From NCBI RefSeq assembly GCF_945862485.1, contig NZ_CAMAYF010000008.1, forward strand, positions 16,952 through 80,951: DNA of 64,000 nucleotides, written 5' to 3'. Both the position numbers and the translations under genes were made by a program. The notes under the pieces are model-generated. The model ran no database searches. It was not told the DNA's origin and was given only the letters and a program-made list of their open reading frames with translations. The DNA is from Sphingorhabdus sp. EL138 (GTDB lineage Bacteria; Pseudomonadota; Alphaproteobacteria; Sphingomonadales; Sphingomonadaceae). Below are positions 1-9,323 of this stretch, in pieces (the stretch's first letter is position 1; the number at the start of each line of letters is the position of its first letter).

Positions 1-2
1 TG

Positions 3-206
3 GAATATGTGCCCGCAGAACCCCGCAAAGCGGACCCGCTTATGGGCTGGGCGGGATCAGGCGATACGCAAGCACAGGTGCAGTTGACTTTCCCAAGCTT
101 AGACGCAGCGCGCGCTTATGCTGAGAAAAAGGGCATTGCCGCGACCTTCATCCCAACACCGCCTAAAACGCTGAAGCTTCAGGCTTATGCGGATAATTTC
201 CGTTAA
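3..206 (+). CDS. ETC complex I subunit (NDUFS4-like), C-terminal part; gene begins before window
   Basis: Open frame running in from the window edge; conserved tail PRKADPLMGWAGSGDTQAQVQLTFPSLDAARAYAEKKGI. Confidence 0.8.
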   Translation, partial: EYVPAEPRKADPLMGWAGSGDTQAQVQLTFPSLDAARAYAEKKGIAATFIPTPPKTLKLQAYADNFR

Positions 207-721
207 GCGATCATACCGGGCAGCATCAGCAGCTTGACGTCCATGACGCAGCCCCCCGCGCGTTTTTCCTGAACAAAACCCGGCAAGTCGGCCAAGGCAA
301 CGCGGTGGACTATGATATTTTCGCCATCAACGCCGCCACCATCGCTCACCTTCGTTAGACCGCGCGCACGGACGAGTGAGAAGCTTTCGCTGACCATGCC
401 AGGTGAGGAAAAATATTCGCCGACGATTTCCAAATGGTTTGCACGATAGCCGGTTTCTTCTTCGAGTTCGCGGGCGGCGGACATCAGCGTGTCCTCACCT
501 TCTTCATGGTCACCAATTAGACCTGCGGGCAGTTCAATACAATTTGCGCCAAGCGGAACGCGATATTGTTCGACAAGCAGAACATGGTCATCCTCCATCG
601 CTAAGATCACCGCAGCCTTGATACCGCGGGCGCGGCTGACATATTCCCATTTTCCGCGCGTCTTTGCCGTGATGAAGCGCCCTTGCCACATCACGGTTTC
701 TGCTTCGTCTTGTGGCATCAT
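203..721 (-). CDS. NUDIX hydrolase (ADP-ribose pyrophosphatase-like)
   Basis: Nudix box-like AARELEEETGYRA, VEQYRVPLGANCIELPAGLIGD. Confidence 0.85.
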   Translation of the reverse strand: MMPQDEAETVMWQGRFITAKTRGKWEYVSRARGIKAAVILAMEDDHVLLVEQYRVPLGANCIELPAGLIGDHEEGEDTLMSAARELEEETGYRANHLEIVGEYFSSPGMVSESFSLVRARGLTKVSDGGGVDGENIIVHRVALADLPGFVQEKRAGGCVMDVKLLMLPGMIA

Positions 722-1407
722 AATTCGATAAGCCTGTCGGGAAGTTCGTTGGGGTTTTCGGTGCCCTTGGGGAAATGTTCCGCTAGCACGACACCCATTT
801 GTGCGACCGCCGCCGCAACGCCAGCGCCCGGATTTCCGGCCTTCACTTGATCCAGCAAGGCAACCATCGCGTCACCCCAAACCTCTGGCGCAACTTTGGA
901 AGCGATGGCTTCATCTGCCAATATTTCCGCGCGATGCTCTTTCATAGATAGATACAAAAGTACGCCCGTTCGGCCCATCGTTTTGGATTCCGCTCCGACC
1001 TTGAACAGGCTCATGGCCCGGCGACGGACGCGTGCCAGCTTTATCGCTTTGGGCGTGAGCGCCAGACGTAAAGGCATCCATTTCAGGATGAACCATGTGC
1101 CTATCCATTTCAGGGCAACGGCGGTCAAAAGCAGGGCAAGATATTCACCCGTCGAATATTCATGACCCCATGCACCAGACAGACGGGTAATCAGACCGAT
1201 GTAAAAGTCAGGAAAGGTCGCGTATGTCGCCAACGCTAGGAACGCGACGGCGCTGGCCCATGCCAAGGGAATATCGTCATAATGGTCGGAAAAATCCGTC
1301 ACAATGGTTACGATTTCGCCGCTTGTGTGTCGTTCCGCCTCTGCAACCGCAGCTGTCACCAGGGCATGGTCGGCTGGGCTCATCTGGCTGATTTTACGTA
1401 ATGCCAT
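718..1407 (-). CDS. TPM domain-containing membrane protein
   Basis: TPM-like N-terminus (AVAEAERHTSGEIVTIV) plus TM segments; adjacent to second TPM protein. Confidence 0.7.
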   Translation of the reverse strand: MALRKISQMSPADHALVTAAVAEAERHTSGEIVTIVTDFSDHYDDIPLAWASAVAFLALATYATFPDFYIGLITRLSGAWGHEYSTGEYLALLLTAVALKWIGTWFILKWMPLRLALTPKAIKLARVRRRAMSLFKVGAESKTMGRTGVLLYLSMKEHRAEILADEAIASKVAPEVWGDAMVALLDQVKAGNPGAGVAAAVAQMGVVLAEHFPKGTENPNELPDRLIEL

Positions 1408-1418
1408 ATTAAAATATC

Positions 1419-2213
1419 CTACCAGCCACCCGACGCCCCGCCGCCGCCGAAGCTGCCGCCTCCGCCGCCAAAGCCACCAAATCCGCCGCCTCCAAAGCTA
1501 CTGCCGCCACCGCCAAAGCCGCTGCCACCACCCCAGATGATGACTGGCCCCATGCCGCCGCGCCGATGCTTCCGCCCACCCCCATTCATGGAACGGAACA
1601 TCGGCAGGAATACGAAGAAGATGAGGAACAGCACAAAGATGATCGCGCCAAAAGGACCGCCCTCATCGCGCCCGCGCGGTTCCTGCGCCGCGCCGGCGAT
1701 CTTTGCTGCCTCTTCAGCGGGAAGTTCAAGTTGCGTGACAATGCGGTCAACGCCTGCATTGATGCCGCCGACAAAATCTCCGTCCTTAAAGCGTGGCGTG
1801 ATATCATTGCGAATGATCGTCGAGGATAGACCATCCGTCAGCACGGGTTCCAGGCCATAGCCCACCTCGATCCGCATTCTGCGTTCATTGGGAGCAATGA
1901 TCAGGATCGCGCCATTGTCCTTCTCCGCCTCGCCCTTTCCATCCTGACCCAATGCCCATTCCCGACCAAGCCGGTAGCCATAATCGGATATCTCATAGCC
2001 TTCGAGGCTGCTTAGCGTTGCCACCACCAATTGGCGCTTAGTGCGGGTTTCCAGTCCTGCCAGCTTGGCCGTAAGCGCGGCCTCTTGCTGTGGATCAAGC
2101 AGATCTGCTTGGTCCACCACACGGCCTGTCAGTTTCGGAAAATTTTGCGCAACTGCTGCTTGGCCGGTGAGGGCCAGCAGCAGCGCAATCATGAGGCCAA
2201 GGGCCTTATTCAT
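1419..2213 (-). CDS. TPM domain (YgcG-like) protein with Gly-rich C-terminus
   Basis: Signal peptide, FPKLTGRVVDQADLL start, terminal GGGGSGFGGGGSSFGGGG tract. Confidence 0.85.
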   Translation of the reverse strand: MNKALGLMIALLLALTGQAAVAQNFPKLTGRVVDQADLLDPQQEAALTAKLAGLETRTKRQLVVATLSSLEGYEISDYGYRLGREWALGQDGKGEAEKDNGAILIIAPNERRMRIEVGYGLEPVLTDGLSSTIIRNDITPRFKDGDFVGGINAGVDRIVTQLELPAEEAAKIAGAAQEPRGRDEGGPFGAIIFVLFLIFFVFLPMFRSMNGGGRKHRRGGMGPVIIWGGGSGFGGGGSSFGGGGFGGFGGGGGSFGGGGASGGW

Positions 2214-2234
2214 ATGCAATTCCAAAAATTGGCC

Positions 2235-2843
2235 TTAGGCCGCGGGCGCCATATCCAGCGTCGGTGCGGTCTCGGCACCTTGTGTTGTGGCTTGATAGGG
2301 AACCATCGGCTTTGCGCCGTGGATGATTTTTGCGCCAATGATGTCGGGGAATGTGCGGATAGTGGTGTTATATCCTCGCACCGCTTCATTATAGTCGCGC
2401 AGCGTAATACGCACGCGGTTTTCCTGACCTTCCAATTGGTCCTGGAGTTTCAAATAGCCTTCCTGGCTTTTCAACTGTGGATATTGTTCAACCGAAACGA
2501 GCAAGCGCGACAGGCTACCCGACAATTGATTCTGTGCCGCCTGAAACGCGGCCATTTTTGCAGGATCGCTTAGGTCGTTAGGGTTGACCTGAATGTTGGG
2601 CGAGGTCGCGCGCGCACGCGCCTGGATCACTTCCGTCAGCGTCTTATTTTCCTGCGCGGCAGCGCCTTTGACGATATTGGCTAGGTTGGGAATGAGGTTC
2701 GCACGCTCTTGAAACGCGGCTTGAACATCAGCCCACTTTGCCTTGGCATTTTCTTCAGCCGTCGGAACGCTATTAATACCGCATCCTGCTAACGAAGCCG
2801 CAGCAACGGGCACCAGAAGAAATTTCAAATAAGTTTTACGCAT
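2235..2843 (-). CDS. LemA family protein
   Basis: Lipoprotein signal, WADVQAAFQERANLIPNLANIVKG, QYPQLKSQEGYLKLQDQLEGQENRVRITLRDYNEAVRGYN. Confidence 0.93.
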   Translation of the reverse strand: MRKTYLKFLLVPVAAASLAGCGINSVPTAEENAKAKWADVQAAFQERANLIPNLANIVKGAAAQENKTLTEVIQARARATSPNIQVNPNDLSDPAKMAAFQAAQNQLSGSLSRLLVSVEQYPQLKSQEGYLKLQDQLEGQENRVRITLRDYNEAVRGYNTTIRTFPDIIGAKIIHGAKPMVPYQATTQGAETAPTLDMAPAA

Positions 2844-3096
2844 CTAACGAGTTCCTCCATTTGACAAATTGCCGAGAAATCCAGCCCCTAGCGGGCGTGT
2901 GTTATATACATAAGGCGCGTTATGGTCTTTCGCAATGATTGCTGTCGTTTGTGCAATGAATTTTACCAACCGGTTTTGATGATGAATTTGCTTCGCTTTG
3001 GCACTATTTTCTGATGTACTGCGACCATGAGTTTAGCGGCGGCGGCATCATTGTCGTACAGGCCATTTAAGGCACAGAGTAAATTAGGGGAGCAGG

Positions 3097-4299
3097 ATGA
3101 AAAAATGGATATTCGGGGTTTTGCTGGTCATGGCATCGGCAGCGGGCGGTTTCTGGGTGAGCGCGGACAAGGATATGAAAGCGCTCATCTCCCATCTACC
3201 CACGGACGCTAATGTGCTTTTCTGGAGCGTAGAGCAACGCGACGCCGCGTTTCGCACGATGGACCGAATTCCCATCCTTGCCAAAGCTAATGTGATTGCG
3301 AAAGGTGACAAGGTATATCCTTTACCCAATGGCGCGCCGCTGACGATCGAGACGGACGTCGATGCGTATATGAAGGCGCAGCGTACCGCGGGACTTGTCA
3401 TTATTCAGGATGGCAAAGTGCGGATGGAAAAATATGGTCTGGATTTTGATGCAGAGGGCAAATGGACCAGCTTCTCTGTCGCGAAATCCTTCACCTCAAC
3501 CTTGGTCGGCGCGGCGATAAAAGACGGCTATATCAAAAGCATCGATGATAAGGTTTCGGCTTACATCCCTGATCTGAAGGGTTCGGCTTATGATGACGTA
3601 ACTATCGAACAATTGCTGACGATGACCTCCGGCGTCAAATGGAATGAGGATTATGAGGACCCCAAGTCCGATGTCGCTTTGTTTAACATGCATAAGGCCG
3701 AAAAAGGCATGGACGTGACGGTTAGCTACATGCGGAATTTGCCGCGTGAGGCGCCGGCGGGCACCAAATGGGTCTACAAAACCGGCGAAACCAACTTAAT
3801 CGGCGTGTTGGTCAGCTCGGCGACGAAGAAGACCTTATCCGCTTATCTGTCCGAGAAGCTATGGGCGCCATTTGGCATGGAGCAGGACGCAAGCTGGCTC
3901 TTGGGTGCGACTGGGCACGAGATCAGCGGTTGCTGTATTCAGGCATCAACGCGTGATTATGCACGTTTTGGCGTGTTCATGCTGGGCGCCGCGAAGGTCA
4001 ACGGCGCAAGCATCTTGCCCGACAACTGGATCGCGCCAGCGACTAGCAAGCAGGCCGACATCGGTATGCCGGGTAAGGGCTATGGCTATCAATGGTGGAC
4101 TTATGACGATGGCAGTTACGCCGCCCAAGGCATTTTCGGGCAAGGTATCTTCATCGACCCCAAGCGTAACCTTGTCATCGCATCGAACAGTAACTGGCCC
4201 AAGGCAACGGACCCCAACACGGTCGGTGTACAGCGGGAAGCCTTTTATAAAGCAGTTCAAGCGGCGGTTGATGCAGAAGCAACCCCGCGCGCCAAATAG
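3097..4299 (+). CDS. Serine hydrolase, class C beta-lactamase / NylB-like fold
   Basis: SxxK motif SVAKSFTST, YKTGETN motif, GYGYQWWTYDDGSYAAQGIFGQ. Confidence 0.85.
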   Translation: MKKWIFGVLLVMASAAGGFWVSADKDMKALISHLPTDANVLFWSVEQRDAAFRTMDRIPILAKANVIAKGDKVYPLPNGAPLTIETDVDAYMKAQRTAGLVIIQDGKVRMEKYGLDFDAEGKWTSFSVAKSFTSTLVGAAIKDGYIKSIDDKVSAYIPDLKGSAYDDVTIEQLLTMTSGVKWNEDYEDPKSDVALFNMHKAEKGMDVTVSYMRNLPREAPAGTKWVYKTGETNLIGVLVSSATKKTLSAYLSEKLWAPFGMEQDASWLLGATGHEISGCCIQASTRDYARFGVFMLGAAKVNGASILPDNWIAPATSKQADIGMPGKGYGYQWWTYDDGSYAAQGIFGQGIFIDPKRNLVIASNSNWPKATDPNTVGVQREAFYKAVQAAVDAEATPRAK

Positions 4300-4304
4300 T
4301 TATG

Positions 4305-4352
4305 TTGCGGTGCAAAATAATTGCGATGTATCGTAACTAAATTGCGCCGCAA
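4305..4352. promoter_or_regulatory. Cluster of TTGC/GCAA palindromes upstream of the polyamine transporter operon
   Basis: TTGCGGTGCAA (4305..4315), TTGCGATGTATCGTAA (4321..4336), TTGCGCCGCAA (4342..4352). Confidence 0.55.
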
Positions 4353-4436
4353 AACATGGAAAAAAGGGCTTTTCTAAGTCTGGATATTAGTTCAGCATCA
4401 TCGCTTCACAGACAGGGCCTTAGTGGGAGATTAGCT

Positions 4437-5546
4437 ATGGATTTCAAGACATTTTTGAACGCGGGTAGCAATCGCCGCGCCATGTTGAAGGGCATGGGCG
4501 TTGCGGCTGTCGGATTTTCATTAACCGGTGCGCTCACTGGATGCGGCGAGAAAGAAGCTGCAAAGCTTGCCAATGGCGAAGAGGCCAAGCTGAACTTTTA
4601 TAACTGGGACACCTATATTGGTGAGACCACGTTGGAAGATTACAAAGACAGCGCCGGCGTTGACGTGAACATGACCTTGTTCGCCAGCAATGACGAATTA
4701 TTTGCCAAGCTGCGCGCAGGCAACCCGGGCTATGACGTTATCGTGCCATCAAACGACTTTGTTGAGCGCATGGCCGCAGCGGATATGTTGGTTGAAATCG
4801 ACAAGGCGCAGATCCCCAACTTCAAGAACATCGCGCCTGAGTATCAGGATGTGCCTTATGATCCGGCGCGCAAATATTCCATGCCGTACACATGGCTGGC
4901 GCTTGGCATTGGATATCGCAAGTCCAAGGTGAAGTCGGTGCCCGATAGCTGGAAAGTCCTATTCGACAGCGATGAATATAAGGGCCGCATTGCGGTGCTG
5001 TCCGAGGCCGGCGACATGTTCCGGCTATATGGCAAATATATGGGTAAATCGGTCAATGGCCTGACCGACGCCGATATCAAAATGATTGAAGCGATGATGA
5101 TCAAGCAAAAGCCCAACATCAAATCCTTCCATGAAGACAATGGACAGGATCTATTGCTGAAGGGCGAGGTGGATCTTGTGCTTGAGTATAATGGCGACAT
5201 TGCGCAGATTATGACAGAAGACCCTGACATTGGCTTTGCCATTCCCAAGGAAGGTAGCCAGTTGAACTCGGACAATCTGTGCATTCCAAAGGGTGCGCCG
5301 CACCCAAAAAATGCCCATGCCTTCATTAACTATTTGTTGGATGCTGAGGCCGGTAAAAAGATTACCGAAACGATCCTGTATCCAACGCCAAATGCGGCGG
5401 CAAAGGCGCTGATGCCCGATGATTATAAAAATAATCCAGTCATTTTCCCGCCCGCGGCTGTTCTGGCGAAATGCGAATATGCCAAATTCAATCCAGAGCT
5501 ACAGCCGAAATATGAGGAGGCGTTCACCCGCGTGCGGGCGGCTTAA
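4437..5546 (+). CDS. Polyamine ABC transporter substrate-binding protein
   Basis: Tat/lipoprotein-like signal (RRAMLKGMGVAAVGFSLTGALTGC); PotD/PotF-like LNFYNWDTYIGETTLEDY; followed by two permeases and an ATPase. Confidence 0.9.
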   Translation: MDFKTFLNAGSNRRAMLKGMGVAAVGFSLTGALTGCGEKEAAKLANGEEAKLNFYNWDTYIGETTLEDYKDSAGVDVNMTLFASNDELFAKLRAGNPGYDVIVPSNDFVERMAAADMLVEIDKAQIPNFKNIAPEYQDVPYDPARKYSMPYTWLALGIGYRKSKVKSVPDSWKVLFDSDEYKGRIAVLSEAGDMFRLYGKYMGKSVNGLTDADIKMIEAMMIKQKPNIKSFHEDNGQDLLLKGEVDLVLEYNGDIAQIMTEDPDIGFAIPKEGSQLNSDNLCIPKGAPHPKNAHAFINYLLDAEAGKKITETILYPTPNAAAKALMPDDYKNNPVIFPPAAVLAKCEYAKFNPELQPKYEEAFTRVRAA

Positions 5547-5549
5547 TTA

Positions 5550-6464
5550 ATGTCAGGGCCGATGCAGGACTGGAAAAGCCAGAAGAAGCCTTTTGCCGCC
5601 GTTGCCACGGCACCGGTGTTCTGGCTTGCCCTGTTTTTCATCGCGCCCATGACGATCGTCTGGCTCTACAGCTTTGGGCAGAATGCTGGTCCAGCCGACA
5701 TTGATATTTCCGGCACGCTCGACAATTACAAGCGCGCGACCGAGTGGCTGTATCTTTCAATCTTTCTGAAAAGCCTTGCGGTGGCCGCGCTCACAACATT
5801 GATTTGCCTGATCATTGGCTTTCCGGTGGCTATGGCAATTACCTTTGCCGCACCGAAATGGCGGCCTTGGCTGCTGCTGGGTATCATGCTGCCCTTTTGG
5901 ACTAATCTGTTGATCCGCACTTACGCGCTGATGGCGTTGATGGGTACGAATGGTTATATGAACAAGGGACTGGGCGGGCTGTGGGAGGGGGCAAGCTGGT
6001 TGCGTACTTTGGTCGGTATGCAACCGCTTGAGGCATGGACACCCGTACAGTTGCTCTACAATAATTTCGCGGTCGTATTGGGGCTGGTCTATGTGCATCT
6101 GCCTTTCATGGTATTGCCCTTATATTCGGCGCTCGACCGGCTGGACAAAAGCCTGATTGAGGCCAGCCTTGATTTAGGAGCAGGCCATTTCAAAACCTTT
6201 ATGCAGGTCGTGGTGCCTCTCGCCGCGCCGGGTATTGTTGCAGGCGTCATGATTACGCTGATCCCGGCTCTCGGGGCCTATCTGACGCCCGACCTGATGG
6301 GCGGCACCGATAGCCAGATGATTGCAAATGTTATTGAACGGCAGTTCAAGCGCGCCAATGATTGGCCGTTTGGCGCGGCTTTGTCCTTCTTGCTCATTTA
6401 CGCAATGTTCATTTTGATTGCGCTACAATCTATGCGGTCGAACAAAGTGAAGGAGGCGCGTTGA
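5550..6464 (+). CDS. Polyamine ABC transporter permease (PotH/PotB-like)
   Basis: ABC permease EAA loop IEASLDLGAGHFKTFMQVVVPLAAPGI; operon context. Confidence 0.9.
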   Translation: MSGPMQDWKSQKKPFAAVATAPVFWLALFFIAPMTIVWLYSFGQNAGPADIDISGTLDNYKRATEWLYLSIFLKSLAVAALTTLICLIIGFPVAMAITFAAPKWRPWLLLGIMLPFWTNLLIRTYALMALMGTNGYMNKGLGGLWEGASWLRTLVGMQPLEAWTPVQLLYNNFAVVLGLVYVHLPFMVLPLYSALDRLDKSLIEASLDLGAGHFKTFMQVVVPLAAPGIVAGVMITLIPALGAYLTPDLMGGTDSQMIANVIERQFKRANDWPFGAALSFLLIYAMFILIALQSMRSNKVKEAR

Positions 6465-7300
6465 TGTTTAACCGTACCGCCATTGCTCCACTTGAATACA
6501 CCCGCAAGCTTTGGATGCGCAGCTGGGTGGGGCTGACCATGCTGTTCCTCTATGCGCCGCTTATCGTCCTCATGATTTTCAGCTTCAACGACAGCAAGCG
6601 CAACGTCGTGTGGAAAGGTTTCACGCTCAAATATTATGAAAAGGCGCTGAACAATGACAGTCTGGTGGAGGCAATGGTCAATTCGCTCACCATCGCGTTT
6701 TTGGCGACCATCATCAGCCTGGTCATAGGCGCCCTAGCTGCCGTGATGCTCTGGCGCTTCCGCTTTCCGTTCAAGGGGCTGGTTGAAGGCACGATGTCTT
6801 TGCCTATCATCGTTCCTGAAATCTGTTTGGGCGTCGCGTTTTTGATCTTCTTTGCCAAAATCGACTGGCCAACTGACCTGCCATGGCCGTTGAACCTGTC
6901 GGCCATTACTATTGCGCACATCACCTTCTGCTTTCCTTTTGTTGCCATGGTCGTCCGCGCGCGGTTGGCGAGTTTCAACAAGGAAGAGGAAGAGGCCGCA
7001 AAGGACCTTGGCGCGACGGAGTGGCAGGCGTTTCGCGACGTCCTGCTGCCGCATATAAAGCCGTCTTTAGTGGCAGGCGCCTTGCTCGCCTTCACGCTCA
7101 GCCTCGACGATTTCGTCATAACCTTTTTCACCAGCGGTCCCGACACCATTACTTTTCCGGTAAAGGTCTATTCCATGGTACGCTTCTCGGTGACACCAGA
7201 GGTGAATGCCGCGTCGACTATCCTCATCGTCCTCACTGTAGCCCTGACCTTCATCGCTCTGAAATATCAGGGTTTGAAGGGTATATCGGACGCCCATTGA
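6464..7300 (+). CDS. Polyamine ABC transporter permease (PotI/PotC-like)
   Basis: EAAKDLGATEWQAFRDVLLPHIKPSLVAGALLAFTLSLDDFVITFF. Confidence 0.9.
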   Translation: MFNRTAIAPLEYTRKLWMRSWVGLTMLFLYAPLIVLMIFSFNDSKRNVVWKGFTLKYYEKALNNDSLVEAMVNSLTIAFLATIISLVIGALAAVMLWRFRFPFKGLVEGTMSLPIIVPEICLGVAFLIFFAKIDWPTDLPWPLNLSAITIAHITFCFPFVAMVVRARLASFNKEEEEAAKDLGATEWQAFRDVLLPHIKPSLVAGALLAFTLSLDDFVITFFTSGPDTITFPVKVYSMVRFSVTPEVNAASTILIVLTVALTFIALKYQGLKGISDAH

Positions 7301-7330
7301 GATGCGCACCGCCGCCTGCGGAACACTCAT

Positions 7331-8461
7331 ATGACCGAAGCCAAACAACCTATCATTCAAATCCGCAATGTGTCCAAACGCTTTGGCAAGGTAACGGCGG
7401 TCGACAATGTCAGTCTAGACATTCGCGCAGGCGAATTTTTCGTTCTGCTTGGTCCTTCGGGCTGCGGCAAGACAACTTTGTTGCGGATGATCGCGGGGTT
7501 TGAATTGCCGACTGAGGGGCAGATCCTGATCGATGGACAGGATATGAGCCATGTTCCGCCCAACAAGCGGCCCGTGAACATGGTGTTCCAAAGCTACGCC
7601 GTGTTTCCGCATATGAACGTGACCGATAATGTGGGCTATGGCCTGCGCATATCGGGCGTATCGAAAGGCCAGATTCGCGACCGCGTGGCCGAGGCGCTTG
7701 AACTGGTAAAACTTGGCGGATTTGAGGACCGGATGCCCGACCAAATGTCAGGCGGGCAGCGGCAGCGGGTTGCGCTCGCACGCAGCTTGGTCATGCGGCC
7801 CAAGGTATTGTTGCTTGATGAGCCGCTCTCCGCGCTCGACGCCAAATTGCGTGCGCAAATGCAATTCGAACTGGCGGATTTGCAGGACAAAGTCGGCATT
7901 ACCTTCGTGACGGTCACCCATGATCAAGACGAGGCGCTGTCAATGGCAAGCCGTGTTGCCGTGATCAACAAAGGCGAAGTCGCACAACTCGCGCCACCAT
8001 CGGATCTTTATGAATATCCCGCCAACCGCTTTGTTGCGGATTTCGTGGGTTCGGTGAACATATTTGAAGGCACGCTGACGCTGGATGAGCCCGATAAGGC
8101 TGCCGTCGATTGCCCGGGCCTTGGTAAGGTTTACCTGAACCACGGTGTCACCGGCCCCCATGGAGCAAATGTCTGGATCGCGTTGCGGCCTGAAAAAATT
8201 TATCTACATGTCCCCGGTGCGGGCAAAGCCGTCCGTGCCGCCGCGCAAGATGCGCCAGACGGCCACAATCTCGCGCGCGGTACGATTAAGGGCATGAGCT
8301 ATCTTGGCGATGTCACTTTATATGATATTCAACTTGAGGGCGGCCAAATCATCCGCGTCAGCCGCCCCAACCTGTCCCGCCATGACCAAGAAGATTTCAC
8401 TTGGGATGACAAGGTCAGCATGCACTGGCGCGCGGACAGCCCGGTTGTTTTGTTGAGCTAA
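7331..8461 (+). CDS. Polyamine ABC transporter ATP-binding protein (PotG/PotA-like)
   Basis: Walker A GPSGCGKTT, signature MSGGQRQRVALAR, Walker B VLLLDEPLSALD, TOBE-type C-terminus. Confidence 0.93.
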   Translation: MTEAKQPIIQIRNVSKRFGKVTAVDNVSLDIRAGEFFVLLGPSGCGKTTLLRMIAGFELPTEGQILIDGQDMSHVPPNKRPVNMVFQSYAVFPHMNVTDNVGYGLRISGVSKGQIRDRVAEALELVKLGGFEDRMPDQMSGGQRQRVALARSLVMRPKVLLLDEPLSALDAKLRAQMQFELADLQDKVGITFVTVTHDQDEALSMASRVAVINKGEVAQLAPPSDLYEYPANRFVADFVGSVNIFEGTLTLDEPDKAAVDCPGLGKVYLNHGVTGPHGANVWIALRPEKIYLHVPGAGKAVRAAAQDAPDGHNLARGTIKGMSYLGDVTLYDIQLEGGQIIRVSRPNLSRHDQEDFTWDDKVSMHWRADSPVVLLS

Positions 8462-8472
8462 GGGGCTGGCCC

Positions 8473-9273
8473 TCAATTGTCATCGCTTGATGCTGGCCTC
8501 AAATCGATCAACGTGACGATGATATTGCTTTCTGGCGATCCGTTGGGGGCTTTAGGCATGCAAAAGCGGTAAGTTGACCCGATGGACATCATGTTCAGGC
8601 TTTCTCGGAAGATCGGCGATACTTGGCTCAACGGGATTTTTTCCCATTCGCTTTTTTGCTGCACAACGCCCTTTGACGCGTCAAAAACGGTGAGGTCGAC
8701 CAAAGCCATGTCGCCATCGGCTGGACTTCTACCCGCGGCGGATTTCACGATTTCGAAACCGAGGCCGGATGCGGTGGCTTTGCTACATGTGCGTTCGGCG
8801 GCGGGAATGATGGGTTTTGGTGGCGGGTTAGTGAAGGAGAGAAGGTCAACTTCAAATACCAGATCGGCGTTTGCAGGGATGGGACCAGTGCCCGCTGCGC
8901 CATAGCCCAATGCCGCAGGGATACAGAGGCGATAGCTGCCGCCAGCTTGCATCAATTGTAGGCCTTGTGCAAACCCGGGAATGACGCCGCCAACGGGGAA
9001 TTGAGCTGCTTGACCGGAATCAAATTCGGTGCCGTCTGCGGTCAGCATGCCTTTATAATTCACTATGACCTTGGATTCGGCATTTGGCCGTTCACCTTTG
9101 CCCGGCTTGATGACAGTGTAGGACAGGCCTTCGGCTGTTGTTGTCGCGCACGAAAGTACGGGCGGCTTGGGCTTAACCGCAACTGGCGCAGCGGCCTGTG
9201 CAGGTGCAAATTGCAGGAGCAGGGCGGGGGTGATAGCAGCAAATGCGGCGCACTTAAGCATATGTGATTTCAT
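8473..9273 (-). CDS. FKBP-type peptidyl-prolyl isomerase with a second degenerate FKBP-like domain
   Basis: Signal peptide; FKBP motifs VIVNYKGMLTADGTEFDSG, VIPGFAQGLQLM, GYGAAGTGPIPANADLVFEVDLL. Confidence 0.88.
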   Translation of the reverse strand: MKSHMLKCAAFAAITPALLLQFAPAQAAAPVAVKPKPPVLSCATTTAEGLSYTVIKPGKGERPNAESKVIVNYKGMLTADGTEFDSGQAAQFPVGGVIPGFAQGLQLMQAGGSYRLCIPAALGYGAAGTGPIPANADLVFEVDLLSFTNPPPKPIIPAAERTCSKATASGLGFEIVKSAAGRSPADGDMALVDLTVFDASKGVVQQKSEWEKIPLSQVSPIFRESLNMMSIGSTYRFCMPKAPNGSPESNIIVTLIDLRPASSDDN

Positions 9274-9323
9274 AAAATGTCCTTGGTAAAGGTCGGAAGT
9301 TGTTTTCTAGGTAACCGGAATAG

